A stretch of DNA of 49,506 bases from Loktanella sp. (GTDB taxonomy: Bacteria > Pseudomonadota > Alphaproteobacteria > Rhodobacterales > Rhodobacteraceae), in contig JAGXIQ010000080.1 of NCBI GenBank assembly GCA_024635625.1, positions 1 to 49,506 of the forward strand, written 5' to 3'. The position numbers were made by a program, and so were the translations under genes. This document shows positions 17,669 through 25,235 of the stretch, in pieces; position 1 is the first letter of the stretch; every line of letters starts with the position of its first letter. The notes below the pieces were generated by a model that did not search any database, was not told where the DNA came from, and was given only the letters and a program-made list of their open reading frames with translations.

Positions 17669-19354
17669 ATGGCTCTGGACGAAAAGAACGGCATCTGGAA
17701 ATCGGGTAAAGGCAAGGGACGCAGAACGCCGAAAGGCCGACAGCTGGATGATGCCGCATGGGAAGAGGTCCGCGATCTACTGGGCGACGCCCCGTATCCT
17801 CGGGATATGCTGATCGAATATCTGCACCTCATTCAAGATCGCTATGGTTGCCTTTCTGCAGCGCACCTGCGCGCTTTGGCCGAGGAAATGCGTCTAAGCC
17901 AAGCCGAAGTCTATGAAGTTGCAACCTTCTACGCCCATTTCGACGTGGTGAAAGAAGGCGAGGCGCCGCCGCCCGCCCTGACAATCCGCATCTGTGAATC
18001 GCTTTCTTGCGAGATGGCGGGGGCACAGGCGCTGAAGCAGGCACTGCTTGACGGTCTGGATGCGAACGAGGTTCGCGTGCTTCGGGCCCCCTGCATGGGA
18101 CGCTGCGACACGGCACCCGCGTTGCATCTGGGTCATTACTCTGTCGACAACGCTACGATGGACAAAGTCAGGGCTGCGGTCGCGGCCCACAAGACCCATG
18201 CGGAAATTCCTGCATACGAAGGGTTCGAGGCCTACCGCGCCGGTGGCGGGTATTCGTCGTTGGATGAACTGCGTGCCGGTGGCGATTGGGAAGAGGTGCA
18301 AGATCGCATCGCAGCCTCTGGCCTGCGTGGACAGGGCGGGGCCGGTTTTCCGTCGGGTAAAAAGTGGGGTTTTGTGCGTGCAGAACCCGGTCCGCGCCTG
18401 ATGGCCGTGAATGGCGACGAAGGCGAGCCTGGGACCTTTAAGGATCGTTGGTATCTGGAACGCACGCCGCACCTGTTCCTTGAGGGTATGCTGATTGCCG
18501 CTTGGGCAGTCGAGGCAGATCGCATCTATCTTTACATGCGCGACGAATACCCCGCTGCGATCGAAATCCTGCACCGCGAACTGAACGCGCTGGAGCATGC
18601 TGGCATCGTGGATCCGGGATTTGTCGAGCTGCGACGCGGTGCCGGGGCCTATATTTGCGGTGAAGAGTCGGCGATGATTGAAAGCATCGAAGGTAAGCGC
18701 GGTATCCCGCGCCACCGTCCGCCGTTTGTGGCGCAGCGCGGCATCTTTGGCCGCCCGACACTGGTGCACAATATCGAAACGCTGGTCTGGGTCGCGAAGG
18801 TCTGTCGCGAAGGGCCGGAAATCCTGTCAGGGGTAGAGCGGAACGGTCGCAAAGGTTTGCGCAATTACTCTGTCTCTGGCCGAGTAGCGCAACCGGGCGT
18901 CTATTTGCTGCCCGCCGGATCCACGATTTTAGACGTGATCGCGGCTGCAGGCGGGATGGCCGAGGGGCATGACTTTAAGGCGTACCAGCCGGGCGGCCCA
19001 TCATCAGGCTTGCTGCCAGCCAGCCTCGACGATGTACCACTGGATTTCGATACATTACAAAAATACGGCACTTTCATCGGATCAGCGGCAGTCGTTGTTC
19101 TGTCGGATAAAGATTCTGCCCGTGGTGCCGCACTTAATATGCTGGAGTTCTTCGCCGACGAAAGCTGCGGGCAGTGCACGCCTTGCCGGGTCGGCTGCGA
19201 AAAGGCTGTGAAGCTAATGCAGGCGGACGCATGGGACGAAGAGGTGCTGACTGATTTGTGCGAGGTGATGGTTGATGCCAGCATTTGCGGATTGGGACAG
19301 GCCGCACCTAACCCCATAAAATCAGTTCTGACACACTTCAGAAACGAAGTGTAA
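17669..19354 (+). CDS. Fused NuoE/NuoF-like subunit of NAD-dependent formate dehydrogenase
   Basis: A 561-residue diaphorase subunit that would pass electrons from formate oxidation to NAD+. The N-terminal NuoE-like part has the [2Fe-2S] cysteines Cys109, Cys114, Cys142 and Cys146. The NuoF-like part has the NADH/FMN loops RGQGGAGFPSGKKW (220-233), NGDEGEPGTFKDR (248-260) and GAGAYICGEESA (324-335), then the [4Fe-4S] site SCGQCTPC (Cys500, 503, 506) with Cys540. This is the FdsG-FdsB fusion layout. The molybdenum-containing alpha subunit normally follows, but here the next gene is convergent and unrelated. AAGGGG precedes ATG 17669. A diaphorase for another dehydrogenase is the alternative. 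Confidence 0.9.
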   Translation: MALDEKNGIWKSGKGKGRRTPKGRQLDDAAWEEVRDLLGDAPYPRDMLIEYLHLIQDRYGCLSAAHLRALAEEMRLSQAEVYEVATFYAHFDVVKEGEAPPPALTIRICESLSCEMAGAQALKQALLDGLDANEVRVLRAPCMGRCDTAPALHLGHYSVDNATMDKVRAAVAAHKTHAEIPAYEGFEAYRAGGGYSSLDELRAGGDWEEVQDRIAASGLRGQGGAGFPSGKKWGFVRAEPGPRLMAVNGDEGEPGTFKDRWYLERTPHLFLEGMLIAAWAVEADRIYLYMRDEYPAAIEILHRELNALEHAGIVDPGFVELRRGAGAYICGEESAMIESIEGKRGIPRHRPPFVAQRGIFGRPTLVHNIETLVWVAKVCREGPEILSGVERNGRKGLRNYSVSGRVAQPGVYLLPAGSTILDVIAAAGGMAEGHDFKAYQPGGPSSGLLPASLDDVPLDFDTLQKYGTFIGSAAVVVLSDKDSARGAALNMLEFFADESCGQCTPCRVGCEKAVKLMQADAWDEEVLTDLCEVMVDASICGLGQAAPNPIKSVLTHFRNEV

Positions 19355-19363
19355 TATCCTGAT

Positions 19364-20245
19364 CTAATTGCGATATACGGCGCAGGTGCAACCCTGTCGC
19401 CGTATCGTATTACACAGGCCGTTCGCCTCTCGTGATGTTTCTGCCCGCACGCGCGCCATATAATAGCCCCGCTGCCCGGACACGCGATTGCGGGCAAAGA
19501 TCAGGTCGATTGGTTTACCTGCAAGCGTGACGTTGCAAGCTTGCGCCCGTCGGGTAAATGCAGCGCGCGCTTGAGCTTCTGATTTGCCATACGCCAGTTG
19601 CACACCCCAAGGCGCGTACTCGGGTGCTGGTGGTTTGAATTGCGTGTAGCGTCTGTTTTGCGCCATGTCCCGACAAGCAGGCTGAAATTTCATGTCGCCT
19701 TGCAGGCGAAAATCAGGCTCTTCCGGTGGGCTGTCGCGCCATGTTTCCGCCGACAGGCCTGTGATAATCTGAACGTAGTCTATCGTTTCATGGGCCAGCC
19801 CACCGGTGCCACCGATCAATCCGGTGGCACGCGCTTCGCCGCCATTATACGCGACAGCAGCCAACCCCATATTGCCAAAGCGATTGACCAGGTCGCCAAG
19901 GTATTGTGCCGAATATTCAAGCGCTTCTGCGGTATTGTAACTGTCGCGCAGTCCGCGCATTTTGGCGGTCGAGTCAATAAATTGGGCAATCCCACGCGCA
20001 CTGGCCGGTGACAGGGCATTGGGGTCGAACCGGCTTTCTTGCCAGATCAACCGGGCAAAAAAGCCCGGATCCAGTGCGTTGTGTGATGCAAAGGCGTCAA
20101 TCGCTTGACAGGTATCGTAGACGAAATGCGACGGACGAATGCATTGTACCGGTCCGAACTGCCCGGTACTGCACAATCTGCCCTGTTCGGCGCGGGTCAT
20201 CCCCGGCAGGCACAGCAAAACGACAATGGCCAAAACACGCAGCAT
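19364..20245 (-). CDS. Lytic transglycosylase (SLT domain) with C-terminal SPOR-like region
   Basis: A 293-residue exported murein-cleaving enzyme. A signal peptide covers residues 1-19. The Slt domain follows, with the catalytic Glu in IWQESRFDP (Glu70) and the family signatures SPASARGIAQF and AAVAYNGGEARA. It would cleave the MurNAc-GlcNAc bond to 1,6-anhydro ends in the periplasm. The last 75 residues (YGKSEAQARAAF and YYMARVRAETSREANGLCNTI) resemble a SPOR repeat that binds denuded glycan. The gene is convergent with the formate dehydrogenase subunit and divergent from ftsY. Confidence 0.9.
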   Translation of the reverse strand: MLRVLAIVVLLCLPGMTRAEQGRLCSTGQFGPVQCIRPSHFVYDTCQAIDAFASHNALDPGFFARLIWQESRFDPNALSPASARGIAQFIDSTAKMRGLRDSYNTAEALEYSAQYLGDLVNRFGNMGLAAVAYNGGEARATGLIGGTGGLAHETIDYVQIITGLSAETWRDSPPEEPDFRLQGDMKFQPACRDMAQNRRYTQFKPPAPEYAPWGVQLAYGKSEAQARAAFTRRAQACNVTLAGKPIDLIFARNRVSGQRGYYMARVRAETSREANGLCNTIRRQGCTCAVYRN

Positions 20246-20359
20246 TGCACCAGCTTAGACATGGACCTGCCCAGACCGTCAACCGGCGTAGCCGTCGCGC
20301 CCTTTCCTTTGGCGGGGCTTGGCATTAGCTAAGTGGCAACTTGATCGCAGGACAAACTC

Positions 20360-21469
20360 ATGGCGTTTTTCAAAAAGCTGAAGGACCGGATGTTTCGGTC
20401 GTCGTCAAAGCTGGACGAGGGCCTTGATGCTATCGTCAGCGAAGGCGGCAGCGCAGAGGGTACCATTGTCGCAGTGCCTCCTGCTTCGGCCCCAGAGCCA
20501 GATCGCGCGCCCCCGCCGCCGGTGCAAACACCCGACCCCGCGCCGATTCCAACCGTGGTACCGTCAGAGCCGGAATCCGCCAAGAAGGCGGGCATTCTGG
20601 GCAGGATGTTTACGGGCGACCAGCCAGAGATTGTGCGCCGTACCTTGGACAACGCGATGGTCGAGCAGTTGGAAGAATTGCTGATTGCCGCCGATATGGG
20701 TGTCGATACGGCCCTGCGCGTGACCGCAAATATGGCCGCGGGGCGGATCGGGCGCCGTCTGTCCGTGGATGAAATCAAGCAATTATTGGCCGACGAAGTC
20801 GCCCGAATCATGGAGCCAGTCGCCCGCCCGATGCCGCTTTACAACCAGAAACCTCAGGTCGTGCTGGTGGTCGGAGTTAATGGCTCTGGTAAGACGACAA
20901 CCATCGGCAAACTGGCCAGCCAGTTCAAGGCGGCGGGCAAGTCAGTCGTGATCGCCGCAGGCGACACTTTCCGCGCAGCAGCGGTAGAGCAGCTGCAGGT
21001 CTGGGGCGACCGTGCCGGCGTGCCGGTGATGACTGCGCCGCAAGGGTCCGATCCTGCGTCATTGGCGTTCGAGGCTATGACCAAGGCGCAGGCGGATGGG
21101 GCTGACCTGCTCTTGATTGACACCGCGGGGCGGTTGCAAAATCGCACTGATCTGATGGAAGAGCTGTCGAAAATCGTCCGGGTCATTCGAAAGAAAGACC
21201 CAGACGCGCCGCACAACACTTTGCTGGTGCTAGACGCGACCACTGGCCAAAACGCCTTGCAGCAAGTGAAGGTATTTCAAGAGTTGGCCGATGTGTCTGG
21301 ACTTGTGATGACAAAGCTTGACGGCACCGCGAAAGGTGGCGTGCTGGTCGCCTTGGCTGACAAGTTTGGCCTGCCTATTCACGCCATCGGCGTTGGAGAG
21401 CAAATCGACGACCTAGCCCCCTTTGACCCCGAGGAATTTGCCCGCGCATTGGTTGGCCTTGGGGACTAA
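20360..21469 (+). CDS. ftsY: Signal recognition particle receptor FtsY
   Basis: The SRP receptor GTPase (369 residues) that docks ribosome-nascent-chain complexes to SecYEG. A basic start (FKKLKDRMF) is followed by a short acidic and proline-rich linker (to about 70). The helical N domain runs to about 160. The G domain has GVNGSGKTT (172-180), GDTFRAAAVEQL (201-212), DTAGRL and TKLDGTAKGG. It ends with the GVGEQIDDLAPFDPEEF segment. ATG at 20360 with AGGA upstream. Downstream lies a decayed region rather than an operon partner. Confidence 0.97.
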   Translation: MAFFKKLKDRMFRSSSKLDEGLDAIVSEGGSAEGTIVAVPPASAPEPDRAPPPPVQTPDPAPIPTVVPSEPESAKKAGILGRMFTGDQPEIVRRTLDNAMVEQLEELLIAADMGVDTALRVTANMAAGRIGRRLSVDEIKQLLADEVARIMEPVARPMPLYNQKPQVVLVVGVNGSGKTTTIGKLASQFKAAGKSVVIAAGDTFRAAAVEQLQVWGDRAGVPVMTAPQGSDPASLAFEAMTKAQADGADLLLIDTAGRLQNRTDLMEELSKIVRVIRKKDPDAPHNTLLVLDATTGQNALQQVKVFQELADVSGLVMTKLDGTAKGGVLVALADKFGLPIHAIGVGEQIDDLAPFDPEEFARALVGLGD

Positions 21470-22039
21470 TGCAGACTTTAGTCGATGGAGCTGGCGGCGT
21501 CAGTAGCGGCAATTTCAAACTGTCACAGCCCATACAGCACGATAACAACGATCAGCACGGTAATTTCATGTTCCATGCGACGTCCGAGGCCGATGCTGCC
21601 AGGAAACCACTGCTACGCCACCTTAGTGATGTTGAGGACCTTGCTGCCCGAGATAAAGATCACCACCGCCGTAAGGAAAGCGTCACCGTTGGTCACTGCT
21701 TTGGTCAGGCTAAGGGTACCGATACGCTTGGTATATTCGCTGTCGCATTGCAGTTGCGCCAGTCCCTGTCCGATGATGCTGAACTGTCAGCCCGCGATGC
21801 TGACAAGGATATATGGACCAAGACCAGCGATTTTACTTTAAACTTTGCGCCCGAACCCGGTGATTCACGCGCAGGGTGGCAGCAATGATCCGGCATATCA
21901 GCGCGACTTTCCGGACTAGGGCAGTAGAACCGCCTGAAAATTCCTTTCTAACTTCATCCAACATTTGTCGGTTCCCGCATGATCTTTGCGTTACTTTTCA
22001 TTAATCGAATCGGCAGATTCACCTGCCCTTGGTTCGCAC
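21470..22039. other. 570-bp region without intact genes between ftsY and the EamA pseudogene
   Basis: No intact gene is seen. Open plus-strand frames here have no recognisable features and an amino-acid composition unlike real proteins. The minus strand holds a membrane-protein relic (listed separately). The remaining 21900-22039 bases show nothing recognisable. Confidence 0.5.
21523..21840 (-). pseudogene. Degenerate membrane-protein gene, possibly PqiA family
   Basis: Read on the minus strand, one frame gives a protein-like stretch with hydrophobic segments (GDAFLTAVVIFISGSK and ITVLIVVIVLYGL). It is broken by TGA at 21787-21789 and TAG at 21613-21615, and a further frame change seems needed upstream. 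The pattern of Gly-Asp-x-Phe-Leu-x-Ala followed by Lys resembles single-domain PqiA-type membrane proteins, but I recognise this only weakly. It borders a clearly frameshifted EamA gene, so the whole interval seems to be decaying. Confidence 0.3.
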
Positions 22040-22940
22040 ATGGGTGATTGTCTTGTCGGGATTGCTGGCACGCCAGAAGGCGCGCGGCTGGCGACACTAT
22101 TGGCTCTGGTCTCTGCAATCGCACACGCCGCCTTTGGTGCATTGCAAAAAGGGCGTCACGATCCGTGGCTGACACGCGGTTCAATCGACGGATGGTTAGT
22201 CGTCATTTCTGCCCCGGTCGCGCTTTTTCTAGTGCCTTGGCCTACGGGTCAGGTCGCGTGGCTGCTGGCAGGGTCATTGGTCATCCACTTTGGATACAAG
22301 GTGACCATGGCGCTTTCATACGAGCGTGCGGCCTATACGGTTGTCTATCCCGTTGTGCGGGGGACAGGTCCGCGGTCACAGTTTTGGCAGCCAGCGTCAT
22401 TTTTCACGAACATTTCACGTTGGTGCAATGGCTGGGCGTATCCTGTCTGTCCGGTGGCATCTTGCTGCTGGCTTACTTGAACCTGTTAGAAACAAAGTTG
22501 ACCTGCGCGCCATGCAGACTGGTTTGCTTTGGGCGCTGGCAGCTGGAGTCACCGTGGCAATCTACACCACCTACGACGCATACGGTATTCGCCAATCTGC
22601 GGACCCTTTCACGTTCTTGGCTTGGTTTTTCTTTGTCACGGCGATCGACTTTCCTGTCCTTGCGGTGCTGCGGTATCGCAGGATGAGCAGCCCGCCGGTC
22701 CTTGGCCCGCTTTTACTGCGCGGCTTGTGCGGAGCGTTTATAGCCTGGTTGTCTTTTGGCGGTGTCATGCTTGCGACCCGCCTTGATAAAGTGGGCGAGG
22801 CTGCGGTGCTACGCGAGACTTCGACAGTCTTTGCGGCACTGATCGGCTGGTTCTTTCTGGGAGAATATGTCGGCAAGCGCCGCGCGGCGCTGATGGCACT
22901 GGTTGCTTTGGGCGCAGTAATCGTGGAAATGGGCGGCTGA
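22040..22940 (+). pseudogene. EamA/DMT-family transporter, broken by two frameshifts
   Basis: Three successive frames together give one ~300-residue drug/metabolite transporter. The first frame starts at ATG 22040 (MGDCLVGIAGTPEG) and reads to VVYPVVRGTGP near 22368. The second continues AVTVLAASVIFHEHFTLVQW to about 22495. The third resumes VDLRAMQTGLLWALAAG and ends LGAVIVEMGG at 22940. Each step is explained by loss of one base. The last frame alone (the second EamA domain) could start at ATG 22511 but would give half a transporter. EamA proteins export amino acids, nucleotides or other metabolites; the substrate is unknown. Sequencing error is possible, but two independent lesions favour decay. 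Confidence 0.82.
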
Positions 22941-22951
22941 GGGAGACCATC

Positions 22952-23563
22952 ATGGCCACGCGCACAATCCATCCGATCACAAAACAGGTGCTGGAGCTGG
23001 GGCCGACGGTCCTATTTTTCCTGATTTACACCCGGATCAAGGAAGACGTCTTTTCAATCGGCGGGACAGAATACACGGGCTTTATCGTTGCCACGCTAGT
23101 CTTCGTGCCGATTCTTTTAGTCGCGATGGGAATCCTTTGGGCGATGACCGGCAAGTTAAGCCGCATTCAGGTCTTTACCGCGTTTATGGTGATCTTTTTC
23201 GGTGGCCTGACGGCATGGTTCAACGACGAGCGGTTTTTCAAGATGAAGACAACTATCGTCTATGGGCTGATGGCGCTGATCCTAGGCATCGGCCTATTGC
23301 GTGGCCGGTCCTATTTGGAATGGATCATGGGAGAGGTCCTTCCGATGCAGCATCGTGGCTGGATGATCCTGACCCAACGCATGACAGTGTTTCTGGCGGG
23401 TATGGCCGTTTTGAACGAGGTTGTCTGGCGGACCCAGTCCACTGACCTTTGGGTCAAGATTGAAACTTTTGGATTTCCAATCCTGATGATGGTGTTTTTC
23501 GTATCTCAAATGGGCGTATTGAACCGCTATCTGATAGATCCGGAAGAGCCCCCTAAATCTTAA
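22952..23563 (+). CDS. yciB: Inner-membrane-spanning protein YciB (septation protein A)
   Basis: A 203-residue polytopic membrane protein of the YciB/IspZ family, linked to cell envelope synthesis and septation. The family start KQVLELGPTVLFFLIY is clear, as are LTAWFNDERFFKMKTTIVYGL and LTQRMTVFLAGMAVLNEVVW. About five to six membrane segments are seen. It starts 11 nt after the EamA pseudogene stop with GGGAGA upstream, so the two were probably one transcript. The stop TAA shares the TTAA palindrome with the convergent PilZ gene. Confidence 0.94.
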   Translation: MATRTIHPITKQVLELGPTVLFFLIYTRIKEDVFSIGGTEYTGFIVATLVFVPILLVAMGILWAMTGKLSRIQVFTAFMVIFFGGLTAWFNDERFFKMKTTIVYGLMALILGIGLLRGRSYLEWIMGEVLPMQHRGWMILTQRMTVFLAGMAVLNEVVWRTQSTDLWVKIETFGFPILMMVFFVSQMGVLNRYLIDPEEPPKS

Positions 23564-23889
23564 CGCATCTCGCGTAGTGTGCCTGACGAAAATCGGGCAG
23601 CAGTGGTGCGTCGCACGCCTTGGCGCAATAGGTCGACAAGTGCTGGGCGGGCCGGCAATAAAAATGAGATCCCGACTCTGTGCGCCGCAGCCCAGCGAAT
23701 AATACTTGGCATCTGTTCGTTTAGAACAAGCAGTGTTACCCGGTCGCCGCGCATGACGTTTTCGATCCCTTCCAAGCGGGCGCCCTCTTGATTGACGTCA
23801 ATAAGCGTCACATTTTGACGGCCCAGAGGCGTCGTCACGGTCACTGGAAAGGCCGTCGGATAGCGGTGGCGTCTGAATTGCTGGTTCAT
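23560..23889 (-). CDS. PilZ-domain protein
   Basis: A 109-residue single-domain protein. The c-di-GMP binding signature is present: an Arg-rich N-terminus (FRRHRYP, an RxxxR-type motif at residues 5-9) and the (D/N)xSxxG-type element as DVNQEGARL. The GDRVTLLVL and VGISF strands complete a beta-barrel. It may sense c-di-GMP and control motility or envelope functions, but the Ser of the second motif is Gln here, so binding must be treated as likely rather than certain. It is last in a minus-strand trio, 55 nt after the GST gene. Confidence 0.8.
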   Translation of the reverse strand: MNQQFRRHRYPTAFPVTVTTPLGRQNVTLIDVNQEGARLEGIENVMRGDRVTLLVLNEQMPSIIRWAAAHRVGISFLLPARPALVDLLRQGVRRTTAARFSSGTLREMR

Positions 23890-23944
23890 CGGTAGGCCCC
23901 TGCACAAGTGCTTTTGGGTCTACTGGTTAAGGGTAAAGATGCAG

Positions 23945-24652
23945 TTAGGACGGCTTGTGAAAAAGCGTGTCCTGCGCGGCACGATCCTTGGCTATATCAC
24001 CGCGCAGGTCGGCGTGCAGGGCGCGGCCGCGCTGCACGGCAGGGCGCGCGCCCACTTCGTCCAGCCATCGGGCCAGATGTGGTTTGTCGTCGAGTGTTTG
24101 CTGCTGACCTTCCCAAAGTGACGCCCAGCCCCAACATGCCATGTCTGCAATAGAATAAGCACTCCCTGCGATGAAGGGATGCTGCGCTAGCTGGCGATCC
24201 ATCACGGCGTAAAGCCGTGCGACCTCTGACCGGTAACGATCCTTGGCATAGGGTAGGTCATTGGGCGGGCTCATCGCCGGGGCGTACTTCAGAAAGTGAT
24301 GCGCTTGACCGGCCATCGGACCAAGGCCACCCATCTGCCACATCAGCCATTGATCTACTGCGATCCGGTCCCGTTCTGTAGCCCCCCCGAACTGCCCAGT
24401 CTTACGTGCGAGGTATTGCAGGATGGCACCGGATTCGAAAATCCCGATGGGCGCGCCGTCTGGCCCGTCCGGATCGACGATAGCAGGCATGCGATTGTTC
24501 GGCGAAATTTGAAGAAAGGCGTCTTTGAACTGATCGCCCGCCCCGATGTTCACAAGGTGGGTCGTATAGGGCAGACCGAACTCTTCTAGCGCGATCGAGA
24601 TTTTCCAGCCATTTGGCGTGGGCCAGAAATATAGGTTGATAGGGGCGGTCAT
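23945..24652 (-). CDS. Glutathione S-transferase family protein (YfcG/YghU-like)
   Basis: A 235-residue cytosolic GST of the Nu-like group, whose E. coli members act as disulfide-bond reductases using two glutathiones. The N-terminal thioredoxin domain shows WPTPNGWKISIALEEFGLPY and the cis-Pro loop NNRMPAIVD, and then FESGAILQYLA. The C-terminal helical domain has YSIADMACWGW. There is no active-site Cys; the Thr-Pro-Asn motif near residue 10 matches the Nu class. ATG at 24652 has AAGG upstream; the longer frame upstream lacks homology. The upstream unknown gene ends 32 nt before it. Confidence 0.9.
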   Translation of the reverse strand: MTAPINLYFWPTPNGWKISIALEEFGLPYTTHLVNIGAGDQFKDAFLQISPNNRMPAIVDPDGPDGAPIGIFESGAILQYLARKTGQFGGATERDRIAVDQWLMWQMGGLGPMAGQAHHFLKYAPAMSPPNDLPYAKDRYRSEVARLYAVMDRQLAQHPFIAGSAYSIADMACWGWASLWEGQQQTLDDKPHLARWLDEVGARPAVQRGRALHADLRGDIAKDRAAQDTLFHKPS

Positions 24653-24684
24653 GGGGCAGGGCCTTTTGTAGTGCGCAGCCCGGA

Positions 24685-25008
24685 TCAGCCGCGTCTGCGA
24701 TGGTAGTTGGCCAGTGCGGTGACGCAATGGCCAATCTCTCGACGGAAGGCACGGCAGTAAGCATCGATGATCATCCGCGAGAGATGCCAGAGCGGACCCC
24801 GGATGCCGCCCCGTGCGCAACCCAATGCTGTACGAGCGGAAAAAGTCATGTCTGGCACGCCGCCGGTTGCACGGTTTAGCAGCAACGACAGGCGGAATAA
24901 AGCAAGGACGGTGACCTCCTCGTCTAGCACATCCGGGGGCAGGGCAATCGTGGCGGTGAACCGGTCTAGCAAACGAAGGGGGCGATCAGTCGGTGTCTGG
25001 TAGGTCAT
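24685..25008 (-). CDS. Hypothetical protein
   Basis: A 107-residue protein that I do not recognise. It is helical and basic at the C-terminus, with a Leu-rich segment (VTVLALFRLSLLLNRATGG) and the tail CRAFRREIGHCVTALANYHRRRG. There is no signal peptide and no known motif. I start at ATG 25008 with an AGG-containing site upstream; a TTG six bases earlier is possible. It is the first gene of the minus-strand group with GST and PilZ. The divergent neighbour is the SAM-riboswitch-controlled metZ. Confidence 0.6.
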   Translation of the reverse strand: MTYQTPTDRPLRLLDRFTATIALPPDVLDEEVTVLALFRLSLLLNRATGGVPDMTFSARTALGCARGGIRGPLWHLSRMIIDAYCRAFRREIGHCVTALANYHRRRG

Positions 25009-25086
25009 GGGCAAACCTGCACTACATCTTGTTGTGATCTACGGTTAATGCGATTCCGTAACTAGACCGTGACACGACCGGTCGCC

Positions 25087-25115
25087 TTGACGCCCATTTA
25101 CGCCACGCCTATATC
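25087..25115 (+). promoter_or_regulatory. Sigma-70-type promoter of metZ
   Basis: TTGACG at 25087-25092 and TATATC at 25110-25115 are separated by 17 bp. Transcription would begin near 25122, at the start of the riboswitch. The fit to the consensus and the position support the call; no start site has been measured. Confidence 0.7.
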
Positions 25116-25118
25116 TGC

Positions 25119-25174
25119 CGCCGTGGTGATTTGATGCCGGATTGCGGGCCACGTTAAATATTCCGCTAAAAGGG
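25119..25174 (+). promoter_or_regulatory. SAM-II riboswitch
   Basis: The sequence fits the compact SAM-II pseudoknot. P1 is CGTGG (25122-25126) pairing with CCACG (25149-25153). GTGATTTG and CCGGATTGCGGGCC lie between, with the conserved TTAAA and CGCTAAAAGGG 3' element. It binds S-adenosylmethionine and lowers expression of methionine genes in alphaproteobacteria. It sits directly ahead of an intrinsic terminator and metZ. Confidence 0.93.
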
Positions 25175-25185
25175 TAAGGGGGTTG

Positions 25186-25218
25186 CCCCGATACCCCATT
25201 GGTGTCGGGGTTTTTCTT
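25186..25218 (+). terminator. Attenuator hairpin between SAM-II riboswitch and metZ
   Basis: A 10-bp stem (CCCCGATACC at 25186-25195, GGTGTCGGGG at 25201-25210, one G-U pair), a CCATT loop and TTTTTCTTT follow the riboswitch by about 12 nt and precede the metZ ATG by 17 nt. Transcription attenuation is therefore the likely mode of control. Confidence 0.9.
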
Positions 25219-25235
25219 TGCCGAAAGGGCACGCC

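Noticed and set aside
21469-21888. 139-codon plus-strand open frame directly after ftsY
   Set aside because: Low-complexity composition with many His, Asp and Ala, no motif or ribosome site, and it is antisense to a more protein-like relic.
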